Of a stretch of 64,000 bases of DNA, positions 31,520-38,939 are shown one piece after another; the stretch's first letter is position 1; the number at the start of each line of letters is the position of its first letter. The stretch is taken from contig NZ_JAQZAO010000006.1 of NCBI RefSeq assembly GCF_028737315.1, forward strand, positions 310,001 to 374,000, written 5' to 3'. A model generated the notes under the pieces. The model was given only the letters and a program-made list of their open reading frames with translations, was not told where the DNA came from and ran no database searches. A program made the translations under genes and the position numbers. Origin of the DNA: Actinomycetospora lemnae (GTDB lineage Bacteria; Actinomycetota; Actinomycetes; Mycobacteriales; Pseudonocardiaceae).

Positions 31520-33430
31520 TCAGCCGAACAGGTCGTCGAAGAACCCGTCGTCCTGACCCGTGCCGGTGTCGTCCGTGGTGTCCCCGGTCTCGCCCGCACC
31601 GGGATCGCCGGTCGCGCCGCCCTCGGCGTCGCCCGTCCCGGTGCCGCCGTCGCCGCCCTCGCCGGACCCGTCGCCGGTCCCCGACGACGACCCGGCCCGC
31701 ACGACGTCGACGGTCACCGTGCTGCCCCGGGGCACGGCGGTGCCCACCCCGGGCTGCAGGGCCACGACGGTGCCGGCCGCGCCGCCCCCGTCGACCTCAC
31801 GCACCGACACCTCCAGGCCCACGCCCTCGAGCGTCGCCTCGGCGGAGGCCTGCGAGCGGCCCACGACGTCGGGCACCTGCAGCGTCGCGCGCCGCTGGCC
31901 GATGGTCAGCTCGATCGCGCCGCCGGCGGGGCGCAGCGAGCCGGGGACGGGGTCCTGGCCGACGACCTGGCCCACCTCGGTCGGGTCGTCGGTCTCGCGC
32001 AGGCGGGGCACCGGCGTGAGCACGAGCCCCGCGCCCTCGGCCGCCACGCGCGCGGCCTCCGGGCTGCGGCCCACCAGCAGCGGGACCTGCACCAGCCCCG
32101 GGCCGCGCCCGACCCGCAGCGTCACCGACGAGGCCTCGTCGACGCGGGCCCCGACGTCCGGGGTCACCGCGACGACCCGGTCGACCTGCTCGGGCGGCGA
32201 GGCCGTGGGGACGACGATCGCGGCGAGGCCGGCGTCGGCGAGCGTCCGCTCGGCCTCGCCGCGGGTGAGCCCGACCAGGCGCGGGACCTCGCTGTCCGTG
32301 GGGCCGAGCGCCCACCACCCGGCGCCGCCGAGCAGCACCGCGAGCACGGCCGCGACCGCCACCAGGCGTCCGCGCCGTCGGGACGACCCGGCGGCGGCGT
32401 GGGCCCCGGTGCGGGTCCCGCGGTGGCCGCCCCGCGCGAGCTCGGGGGTCAGGACGGTCTCGGCGGTGTCGTCGAGGGCGCCGGACCGACCGCCGCGCGC
32501 CCGACGCCGGCCCGGGTCGGTCGGGTCGGCGCCCTCGCGGCTGACCCGCTCGTGCTCGGCGAGCACCGCCGGGGCGTCCGGCCGCTCGCCCGCGAGGACC
32601 CGCAGGAGGTCCGCGCGCATGTCGGCGGCGGTCTCGTAGCGGTTGTCGGGGTTCTTCGCCATCGCCCGGCGCACGACGGCCTCGAGCTCCGTCGGCACGA
32701 CGACGCCGGGCGGGGTGAGCGTCGCGAGCAGCGGCGGGTCCTCCCGCACGTGCTGGTAGACGATCGCGACGGGGCTGTCGGCGGTGAACGGCGGCTCGCC
32801 GGTGAGCAGCTCGAACAGCACGCACCCGGCGGCGTAGACGTCGGCGCGCGCGTCGACCTCCTGGCCGAGCCCCTGCTCGGGCGAGAGGTACTGCGCGGTC
32901 CCGATGACCATGTCGCCGGTCAGCGCCGGGCCGGTCTCGGTGAGGGCGCGGGCGATGCCGAAGTCCATCACCTTCACGACGTCGCCCGGCGTGATCATGA
33001 TGTTGGCCGGCTTGACGTCGCGGTGCACGACGCCGTGGTCGTGGCTGAAGCCCAGGGCCGCGCAGACGTCGGCCATCACCGCGCACGCGCGCTCGGGCGG
33101 CATCGGCCCGTGGGTGCGCAGGAGGTCGCGCAGCGTGGAGCCGCTGACGTACTCCATGACGATGTACGGGAGGCCGATGCCCTCCGCGGCCACCTCGCCG
33201 GTGTCGTAGACCGCGACGATGCCCGGGTGGTTGAGCGACGCCACGTTCTGCGCCTCGCGCTCGAAGCGCAGGCGGAACGAGGGGTCGCGGGCGAGGTCGG
33301 CGCGCAGCACCTTGATCGCGACCTCGCGCCCCAGCCGCACGTCGTGGCCCGCGTGCACGTCCGCCATGCCGCCACGGCCCAGGCTCGGGCCGAGCTGGTA
33401 CCGCCCGGCCACCAGCGTCGCCTGCGACAT
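31520..33430 (-). CDS. PknB-like Ser/Thr kinase with PASTA domains
   Basis: This 636-residue kinase has an N-terminal catalytic domain: GRGGMADV, Lys40 in VAIKVL, HRDVKPAN with Asp138, DFG at 156-158, and IGTAQYLSPEQ. A membrane helix lies at about 357-378, followed by three PASTA-type repeats (VPRLVGLTRGEAERTL, VPLLVGRSPEAARVAAEGAGL and VPDVVGRSQASAEATLEGVG) and an acidic Gly/Asp/Thr-rich tail. PASTA domains bind peptidoglycan fragments. The usual pknB locus also has ftsW, pbpA and pknA; none is here, so this may be an additional paralogue. The ATG at 33430 follows GAGGAG. Confidence 0.93.
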   Translation of the reverse strand: MSQATLVAGRYQLGPSLGRGGMADVHAGHDVRLGREVAIKVLRADLARDPSFRLRFEREAQNVASLNHPGIVAVYDTGEVAAEGIGLPYIVMEYVSGSTLRDLLRTHGPMPPERACAVMADVCAALGFSHDHGVVHRDVKPANIMITPGDVVKVMDFGIARALTETGPALTGDMVIGTAQYLSPEQGLGQEVDARADVYAAGCVLFELLTGEPPFTADSPVAIVYQHVREDPPLLATLTPPGVVVPTELEAVVRRAMAKNPDNRYETAADMRADLLRVLAGERPDAPAVLAEHERVSREGADPTDPGRRRARGGRSGALDDTAETVLTPELARGGHRGTRTGAHAAAGSSRRRGRLVAVAAVLAVLLGGAGWWALGPTDSEVPRLVGLTRGEAERTLADAGLAAIVVPTASPPEQVDRVVAVTPDVGARVDEASSVTLRVGRGPGLVQVPLLVGRSPEAARVAAEGAGLVLTPVPRLRETDDPTEVGQVVGQDPVPGSLRPAGGAIELTIGQRRATLQVPDVVGRSQASAEATLEGVGLEVSVREVDGGGAAGTVVALQPGVGTAVPRGSTVTVDVVRAGSSSGTGDGSGEGGDGGTGTGDAEGGATGDPGAGETGDTTDDTGTGQDDGFFDDLFG

Positions 33431-33589
33431 GCGCTCCTCGTGCCTCCGCTCGTGGTCGGTGCCCGCCGGGGTGCGCGGGGGGACGCGGGTCAGCATCACC
33501 CGGACGGGTCCAACGGCGCGGGAGCGGGTCGGCAACGGCGGGTCGCCCCTTCGGCGCGCGAGTTCGCCCGTTCGTCGGGTCCGGTGCCG

Positions 33590-34714
33590 TCAGTTGCCAC
33601 ACGAACAGCAGTCGCAACAGCTGCCGCACTCCGAGCAGCCGTCGCAGCAGTCGCAGCCGCACTCCGTGCCGTCGCAGCAGCTCGCGCAGGGATTGGACCG
33701 CGGCTGCCCGCTCCACGGCCCGGTGATCGGGTCGGCGCAGCAGAGCTGTCCCGTGCAGCAGAGGCCCGCCGCCGCGACACAGCCGCCGACGAGCCCGCGC
33801 GGCCCTCGAACCGGGGGACGGTCGCCGGGCTGCGGCGGGTGGTCGGTGGACGGCTGCTCCGTCCGGACGCACGTGCGGTCGAGGGCGCGCGCGGTCTCGT
33901 GGACGAGGAGGCGGTGGGCGAGGCGCGCGTCGAGGCCGTGGGGGTCGGGGAGCTCGACGGCGGGCAGCGTCGCGGCGAGGGTCGCGGCCTGGGCGCGCGC
34001 CGCCGCCGTGGTGGCCCGGACGCCGGCCCCGGTGGCGTCGACCGGGTTCCAGCGGCCGGTGCGCCGGTCGTCGTCGAGGTCGTCGAGGGCGTCCAGGAGG
34101 TGCGCCAGCCGGCCGAAGGCGGCGCCGGCGCGGGCCAGCGGGGCGGCGTTGTCCGGGCGGCCGGCGAGGACGGCGGTGTGCGCGAAGGCCGCGGCCACCG
34201 CGTCGGCGGTCGGTGCGGTGACCTCGTCGAGGGTGACGGGCCCCGACGCGTGCTCGACCGCGTGCTGGCGGGCCGGCACCGCGAGCAGGGCCGAGGGGTC
34301 GAACCCCGCGGGCGCGGTGGCGCGGGCCCGGGCGCTCCACCGGTCGGCGACCCGCCGGGTCAGCGCCGCCGCCGACCGGTGGCGCAGGACGCCCTGGCGG
34401 TCGTCGACGTGGTCGGCGAGGTGCCCGGCCGCGAGCAGCAGCGCGGCGTGGGCGGCGAGGCGGGCGCCGTCACCGGAGACGACGGTGGCGGTGCGCATCC
34501 CGCGGGCGGGGCAGGGGCCGGCGTGCCGGTCGGGCGTCGTCGTCTGGGCCGCGGTGAGCACCGAGACCAGCAGGGCGTCGACGTTCGTCGCGGTGCGGGC
34601 GAGCTGGCCGTGACCGTCGCGCAGCGCGAGGCAGGTCCCGCAGAGGTGCGCCGCCCACCGGCGGTGCAGCGCGGGCGGGAGATGGTGGCGGCAGGGCCGC
34701 ACGATGCCGAGCAC
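33590..34714 (-). CDS. DUF5685 family protein with a Cys-rich tail
   Basis: This 374-residue protein begins MLGIVRPCRHHL, then HLCGTCLALRDGHGQLAR, the typical start of DUF5685 proteins. The last 65 or so residues hold 19 cysteines in CC and CxCC clusters, suggesting metal or metal-cluster binding. The GTG at 34714 is preferred over 34723, because it matches the family N terminus and lies 7 bases after a -10 element (TAGCGT). The family has no known activity; it is often found in actinomycete genomes. It is the first gene of the minus-strand block. Confidence 0.82.
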   Translation of the reverse strand: MLGIVRPCRHHLPPALHRRWAAHLCGTCLALRDGHGQLARTATNVDALLVSVLTAAQTTTPDRHAGPCPARGMRTATVVSGDGARLAAHAALLLAAGHLADHVDDRQGVLRHRSAAALTRRVADRWSARARATAPAGFDPSALLAVPARQHAVEHASGPVTLDEVTAPTADAVAAAFAHTAVLAGRPDNAAPLARAGAAFGRLAHLLDALDDLDDDRRTGRWNPVDATGAGVRATTAAARAQAATLAATLPAVELPDPHGLDARLAHRLLVHETARALDRTCVRTEQPSTDHPPQPGDRPPVRGPRGLVGGCVAAAGLCCTGQLCCADPITGPWSGQPRSNPCASCCDGTECGCDCCDGCSECGSCCDCCSCGN

Positions 34715-34721
34715 CGCGAGC

Positions 34722-34727
34722 ACGCTA
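34722..34727 (-). promoter_or_regulatory. Leaderless-type -10 (TAGCGT) for the DUF5685 gene
   Basis: On the minus strand TAGCGT is followed by 7 bases and the GTG at 34714. This geometry also decides the start codon. Confidence 0.6.
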
Positions 34728-34898
34728 GTGATCCACGGAGTCGATCACGACGCTCCGTTCGACAGGTGGTGCACGGCCGTTCGTCGCAACGCCTTGCACC
34801 GGGAGGGTGTGCGGCTCGGGGCCGCCGGGAAGGGTCTGCGCGACCGCGTCACGCCCCGTCGGGGCTGGCGTGCCGCGACTCATCGGGAGGGGAAACCC

Positions 34899-35459
34899 GT
34901 GATCTCCAGGAACACGACACGCCTGCTCTGGGCACCGGCGCTCGCCGGCGCGCTGTCCCTCGGCGTGCTCGCCGGCTGCTCGCAGGAGCAGCCGGCGGCG
35001 GCCCCGGCGCCCGCGGGGCCGCCGAACGCCGCAGCGGGCCAGGGGCAGCCGGGCGCCGGTCAGCCGGGTGCGCCGGGGCAGCCCGGTGCCGCGGGGCAGC
35101 CGGGTGCGGCGGGGCAGCCGGGTGCGGCGGGGCAGCCGGGTGCGGGCACCGCGCCCGGTGGCGGCGGCGCCGGGGGCACCGGCGCACCGGGCGGGACGAA
35201 CGCCGACGGCTCGGGGTCGCAGGACGGCAGCGGCTCGGGTTCGGGCAGCGGCTCGGGTTCAGGCAGCGGCTCGAGCGACGGGTCGGGCTCGGGCACGGGC
35301 GGCGGCACGAGCCAGACCCCGTCGGGCGGCGTCGCCACCGGCGGCGGCTCGACCTCGGGCGTCGAGCACGCGGGCCTCATCGGTGCCGGCGCGCTCGCGC
35401 TGGCCGGGGCCGGCGCGCTGGGCGGCGTGGCCGCGCGCCGTCGCCGATCCGCGGGCTGA
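34899..35459 (+). CDS. Lipoprotein with Gly-rich repeats and a sorting-signal-like tail
   Basis: This 186-residue protein has a lipoprotein signal (LGVLAGC, Cys27), collagen-like GQPGAA repeats (about 48-82) and a Gly/Ser-rich region (about 104-135). It ends with a hydrophobic helix (about 158-178) followed by RRRR and a short tail, the profile of a cell-wall sorting signal. No LPxTG is present; VATGG at 145-149 is the nearest candidate. A class F sortase gene lies just downstream, after a strong terminator. The GTG at 34899 has GGGAGGGG. The combination of a lipobox and a C-terminal anchor is unusual. Confidence 0.75.
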   Translation: MISRNTTRLLWAPALAGALSLGVLAGCSQEQPAAAPAPAGPPNAAAGQGQPGAGQPGAPGQPGAAGQPGAAGQPGAAGQPGAGTAPGGGGAGGTGAPGGTNADGSGSQDGSGSGSGSGSGSGSGSSDGSGSGTGGGTSQTPSGGVATGGGSTSGVEHAGLIGAGALALAGAGALGGVAARRRRSAG

Positions 35460-35480
35460 GCACCTCGACGACCGTGACAC

Positions 35481-35518
35481 CGACGACCCCGCCCACCGGC
35501 CGGTGTGCGGGGTCGTCG
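35481..35518 (+). terminator. Strong hairpin between the lipoprotein and sortase genes
   Basis: A perfect 12-bp outer stem (35481-35492 with 35507-35518) encloses the palindrome CACCGGCCGGTG. It follows the lipoprotein stop by 21 bp and fits an intrinsic terminator without a T tract. Confidence 0.75.
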
Positions 35519-35577
35519 TGCGTCGGCCGGCGTGTACGGGGTGCGCCGGCTCGCCGCGCGGGCCGGAGGGGAGCACC

Positions 35578-36363
35578 GTGAGCGGCGTGCCCGACCCCGC
35601 CGAGCGAGATCAGGAGCACCGCACGGACCCCGAGCGGGCCGGCGAGGTGCATGAGGTGCCCGTGATCACCGGGACGGGGGCGGGGCCCGGGCCGGGACCC
35701 GCGCCCACCCCCGACCGCGCGCGCCGGGCCCTGGTCGCGGGGGCGGTGGTGCTCGCGGTGCTCGGGGTGGCGCTGCTGGGCTGGGCCGCCGGACACCAGA
35801 CGTCGGCACCCCCGCCGCCCGGGCCCGTCGCCGCCGGCCCGCCGCCCCCGTCCTCGCCGGCCACACCCACACCCACACCCACGCCCACGCCCGCGCCCGG
35901 AGAGAGCACCTCCCCGCCCGCGACCCTGCGCATCCCGGCGATCGGGGTGGACTCGCCGGTCGACCAGGTCGGGCTCAACCCCGACCGCACCATGGAGGTC
36001 CCCGCCGAGGGCTCGCCGGGCTACGGCCACGCCGCGTGGTTCCGGTACTCGGTCACCCCGGGGCGCCAGGGCCCGTCGGTGCTCATCGGGCACGTGGACT
36101 CCGCGACGTCGGGGCCGTCGGTGTTCTACGAGCTCGGCCGGCTGCGCCCCGGCGACCGCGCGGACGTCGTGCGCGCCGACGGCGTCACGGTCACCTTCGA
36201 GGTCACCGAGGTGGTCGTCGTCCCCAAGGACGCCTTCCCCACCGACCGCGTCTACGGGCCCACGCGCGGCCCCGAGCTGCGGCTGATCACCTGCGGCGGG
36301 AGCTTCGACGCGGGCGCGGGCTCCTACCGCGACAACACCGTGGTGTTCGCCCGCGCGGTCTAG
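35578..36363 (+). CDS. Class F sortase
   Basis: This 261-residue protein has a membrane helix at about 51-70, a Pro/Thr-rich spacer with a short TP repeat, and a sortase domain from about 116. VLIGHVDS holds the catalytic His172, LRLITCGG holds Cys239, and SYRDNTVVFA holds Arg251. LITCGGSFD and SYRDN are typical of the class F family. Sortases join secreted proteins to the cell envelope, so the neighbouring lipoprotein could be a substrate. The GTG at 35578 follows GGAGGGG. Its TAG lies in a CTAG shared with the DUF4185 gene stop. Confidence 0.87.
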   Translation: MSGVPDPAERDQEHRTDPERAGEVHEVPVITGTGAGPGPGPAPTPDRARRALVAGAVVLAVLGVALLGWAAGHQTSAPPPPGPVAAGPPPPSSPATPTPTPTPTPAPGESTSPPATLRIPAIGVDSPVDQVGLNPDRTMEVPAEGSPGYGHAAWFRYSVTPGRQGPSVLIGHVDSATSGPSVFYELGRLRPGDRADVVRADGVTVTFEVTEVVVVPKDAFPTDRVYGPTRGPELRLITCGGSFDAGAGSYRDNTVVFARAV

Positions 36364-37391
36364 GGGCCGATCCGCGCGCGGAAGTGCATGGCCCGGTACG
36401 GCCAGTTGTCGTGGGTGTGCCACTGGCTGACGACGAGGTGCATCTCCTGCGGCGTGGAGCCGGGGAGGATGTAGCCGCCGTAGCACTGGGCGACGCGCCC
36501 GCAGCCGTGGTCCTCGTCGCCCCAGCCGCACCCGGCGATCACGGTGAGGCGCTCGGCGGTGGTGAGGTCGGTGGTCGGGCCCTGGGGCATCGGGACGAGG
36601 TCGATGCGGTAGTTGCCGGCGTCGAACAGCGCGAGCCACCACTGGTCGCCGACGCAGCGCAGCGAGAGCTCGCCGAACGCGCCGGGCAGCACGGGCGTCG
36701 GCGGGTTGCCCCACGCCCAGGCCCCGCCGGCGAAGCCCCAGCCCTCCCACGCGGCGGCGTCGAGCAGCTGGTCGGCGGGCACGCGGTGCAGCAGCAGGGG
36801 CTTGTCGCGCTGGAAGCCCGTGGTCAGCGCGTAGACGTAGCCGTCGGGGCCGAGCTCCCAGGTCAGCATCTGGAAGAGCCCGCCGAGGTGCCCGCCCGGC
36901 CAGGACAGGCCCGTCGACTCCCAGGTGACGCCGTTGTCGCGCGAGCGGTGGATCTCGGTCCAGTGCACGTTGCCGAGCCCCTCGCAGGCCATGACGTGCA
37001 GGTACATCTCGTCGCCGATGGTGATGAGGTCGGTGGGCAGCTGCGTGGTGATCCGCGTGCCGCCCACGAGACCGCCGAACCGCCCGCCGATGCGGGCGTT
37101 GTGGCGGTAGGAGATGACCTGCTCGGCGTAGGGGTGGTCGCCCCCCGCGGAGCCGGTCCACCGCACGCCTCCGTCGCTGCGCACCGTCGCGGGGTCGCCG
37201 AAGAGGATCACCGGCGAGCGCCAGCCCGGTCCGCCCGCGTGCTTGCTCTCGAAGGTGTCGCCGAAGACGGCGACCAGCCGCCCGTCGGGCGCGAGCACCG
37301 CCGCGCCGAGGTCCGTCCCGCCGATCCCGTAGTCGTCCGTGTGGCCCGGCCCGGTCAGGTCCCGCAGCTTGGTGACCTCGAGGGTGCGCAT
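36360..37391 (-). CDS. DUF4185 family protein (possible D-arabinan-active glycoside hydrolase)
   Basis: This 343-residue protein has the five-bladed-propeller-like pattern of DUF4185: GIGGTDLGAAVLAPDGRLVAVFGDTF near the start, IHRSRDNGVTWESTGLSW and VYALTTGFQRDKPLLLHRV. DUF4185 proteins have been reported as endo-D-arabinanases (GH183), which would fit an arabinogalactan wall. No signal peptide is visible at the ATG chosen, so its location is unclear. TATACC lies 6 bases before the ATG and may be a leaderless -10. It converges with the sortase gene, sharing a CTAG at the stops. Confidence 0.8.
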   Translation of the reverse strand: MRTLEVTKLRDLTGPGHTDDYGIGGTDLGAAVLAPDGRLVAVFGDTFESKHAGGPGWRSPVILFGDPATVRSDGGVRWTGSAGGDHPYAEQVISYRHNARIGGRFGGLVGGTRITTQLPTDLITIGDEMYLHVMACEGLGNVHWTEIHRSRDNGVTWESTGLSWPGGHLGGLFQMLTWELGPDGYVYALTTGFQRDKPLLLHRVPADQLLDAAAWEGWGFAGGAWAWGNPPTPVLPGAFGELSLRCVGDQWWLALFDAGNYRIDLVPMPQGPTTDLTTAERLTVIAGCGWGDEDHGCGRVAQCYGGYILPGSTPQEMHLVVSQWHTHDNWPYRAMHFRARIGP

Positions 37392-37565
37392 GGCGCCGGT
37401 ATACCGGCCGCTCGCGACCAGCGGGATCGATCCCTCCGGCGGGCGTGTCGCGGCCCGGTGACGGCCCGGTCGGGGCCGACGACTCCGAGGTCACCCGGGC
37501 GCGGCCTCGCCGGCGGCTCGCCCGTCGAGCCCCTGCCGCGGCTGCGTCCCGTGGCCCGACCGGCC

Positions 37566-37772
37566 TCAGGCCGGGATGCGCTCCACGCCCGGTACGCGGC
37601 GCTGCGCGGGCACGACGGCCACCGGTGCGACGTCCCTCGGCACGGCCCGCCACGCGGCGCGGGTGCGCTGGTCGATGGTGCCCCGCGTGCTCATGGACAC
37701 CGTCGGGGCCGCGACCCAGGACGTGACGGCGAGGCCGCCCAGGCCTCCCAGGACGAGCGTGATCGTCTTCAT
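37566..37772 (-). CDS. Small single-pass membrane protein (paralogue of the one at 8040)
   Basis: This 68-residue protein has an N-terminal membrane segment (ITLVLGGLGGLAVTSWVAAP), then TVSMSTRGTIDQRTRAAW and a short Pro/Val/Arg-rich tail. A G-rich ribosome binding site precedes the ATG. The VSMxxRGT(L/I)(E/D)Q motif links it to the protein at 8040-8279. Function unknown. Confidence 0.68.
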   Translation of the reverse strand: MKTITLVLGGLGGLAVTSWVAAPTVSMSTRGTIDQRTRAAWRAVPRDVAPVAVVPAQRRVPGVERIPA

Positions 37773-37910
37773 GCGGTGTTCCCCCCTGGCCCGATCAGCG
37801 TCGGGCGCTGCTGCACACCGACCACCAGTCGGCACGGAGAACGGTAGAGCGGCGTCCGTGGCCTGCCGTGAGCCGTACGGGTGACGGGTGCTCAGGTTGC
37901 TCTCACGTCG

Positions 37911-37980
37911 CAGTGACGTGGGTCACTGAGCGGCCCCCCGCGGCGGCGGTGCAGGCTGCGAACCGTCAGGCCTGACCGTT
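37911..37980. promoter_or_regulatory. Palindromes upstream of the AtuA-like pseudogene
   Basis: CAGTGAC-GTGG-GTCACTG (37911-37928) is a perfect inverted repeat. AACCGTCAGGCCTGACCGTT (37961-37980) is a 20-bp palindrome with one mismatched pair. Both lie just before the decayed gene and may be remnants of its operators. Confidence 0.35.
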
Positions 37981-38013
37981 CGTGTCGAAGAACGCCGTCG
38001 CACCGCCGGGAGG

Positions 38014-38189
38014 ATGCCCGTGACCGACCCGTCCGACCGCCCCGTCCGCATCGCCAACTGCGCCGGCTGGTTGTGGTGATCGCCGATGCCGACCTGGACC
38101 TCACCGTCGCGCACGTCGAGGGCGACGACCTGTCCGCGCGCCTGGACACCCTCGGCGCGCTCTCCCACCTCGACACCGGGCGCAGGTGA
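38014..38189 (+). pseudogene. Remnant of an AtuA-like (DUF1446) acyclic terpene utilisation gene
   Basis: A good ribosome binding site (GGGAGG) and ATG 38014 start RPVRIANCAGW, which matches the characteristic RIANCSGFYGD start of DUF1446/AtuA proteins, then stops at 38077. In another frame the text continues with LDLTVAHVEGDDLSARLD and LSHLDTG, matching the family segment about 100 residues further on. So an internal deletion with frameshift, and loss of all downstream sequence, has left about 55 codons of a family that is usually about 450 residues or more. Confidence 0.65.
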
Positions 38190-38231
38190 GCAGCAAGAAG
38201 TGCCACAGCCCGTCTTTCTGCTCACCTGCGC
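38180..38231. terminator. Long stem-loop after the pseudogene
   Basis: Arms 38180-38198 and 38213-38231 form a 19-bp stem with one mismatch and a 14-base loop. It lies between the pseudogene end and the convergent gene at 38252, so it could terminate both. Confidence 0.65.
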
Positions 38232-38251
38232 GCAGCGCACCCGTGGGCGGC

Positions 38252-38632
38252 TCAGGCGGCCGTGTCGCCCCCGCGCTGCTGGTGCCAGCGCACGACGCGG
38301 ACGACGACGTCGTGGAGACCCTCCCGGTCGAGGGTCTGCCGCAGACCGTCGGCGGTCTGCAGCGCGTCGAGCCCGGGATACGGGCCGTGGGCGTCGACCT
38401 CGCCGGTCTGCGGGTCGACGGCGAGCACGACGTAGCCGTCGCACCGGTCGAGCTCGGTCTGCACCGCGATCCAGTCGATGTTCCCCACCTGCTCGGCCGT
38501 GACCGGGTCGTCGATCCCGGCCGTCGCCTCGCACGGGGTCGCCGGGTCGGTCGGGTCGACGGGACCCGCGTCGGTGCCGGGCTCGCCCGCCGTGGGGTCG
38601 GTGCGGGCGCAGCACCGGGGATCGTGGTCCAT
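38252..38632 (-). CDS. Acidic protein of unknown function
   Basis: This 126-residue protein starts MDHDPRCCARTDP, has an Asp/Pro/Thr-rich N-terminal half, and a C-terminal domain of about 80 residues (NIDWIAVQTELDRCDGYVVLAVDPQTGEVDAHGPY, split by short loops, then LDREGLHDVVVRVVRWHQQ). GGAGGAGGAG precedes the ATG. No signal peptide or membrane helix. I do not recognise the family. Confidence 0.65.
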   Translation of the reverse strand: MDHDPRCCARTDPTAGEPGTDAGPVDPTDPATPCEATAGIDDPVTAEQVGNIDWIAVQTELDRCDGYVVLAVDPQTGEVDAHGPYPGLDALQTADGLRQTLDREGLHDVVVRVVRWHQQRGGDTAA

Positions 38633-38939
38633 CGGCTCCTCCTCCGCGCTCGGCGCTGGGGTACCGCGCGCCGTCCCGGTGACCCGTGGCCCGTGACACC
38701 GTCGAGTGACGATGAAGGGGCCCACGTGGGGTCGCTGTCACGAGTGGTGACGCGAGGATGCCCAGCCTCTGACTCAAGATTTCAACCATTCACTCGCGCG
38801 GGGGTACCGCTCGCCGACGCATGTCACGCGCTGAACCTGATCGCCACCCGCTGTGTCAGCGCGCTCACTCCTCGTTGATCTCCAGCACGGACTCAAGGAA
38901 GATTGTTAGGCGAACTAACTATGAGCGGGAGGCGATCGC
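38633..38939. other. Intergenic region of lower GC content
   Basis: This 307-bp gap between divergent genes holds no convincing gene. GC is visibly lower around 38760-38930, with a GCGCTGA/TCAGCGC inverted repeat near 38828-38862 and the GTTAG/CTAAC palindrome near the 3' end. It probably carries the methyltransferase promoter. Confidence 0.6.
38905..38919 (+). promoter_or_regulatory. MarR-like operator palindrome upstream of the methyltransferase
   Basis: GTTAGGCGAACTAAC is a perfect inverted repeat (GTTAG-N5-CTAAC), 21 bases before the GTG start. This spacing and sequence resemble MarR-family sites in actinobacteria. No marR-type gene is adjacent. Confidence 0.5.

Noticed and set aside
37445..37726. 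Plus-strand ORF of 93 codons
   Set aside because: It overlaps the small membrane protein gene at 37566 on the other strand, and its Arg/Ala/Pro composition is typical of a shadow frame.
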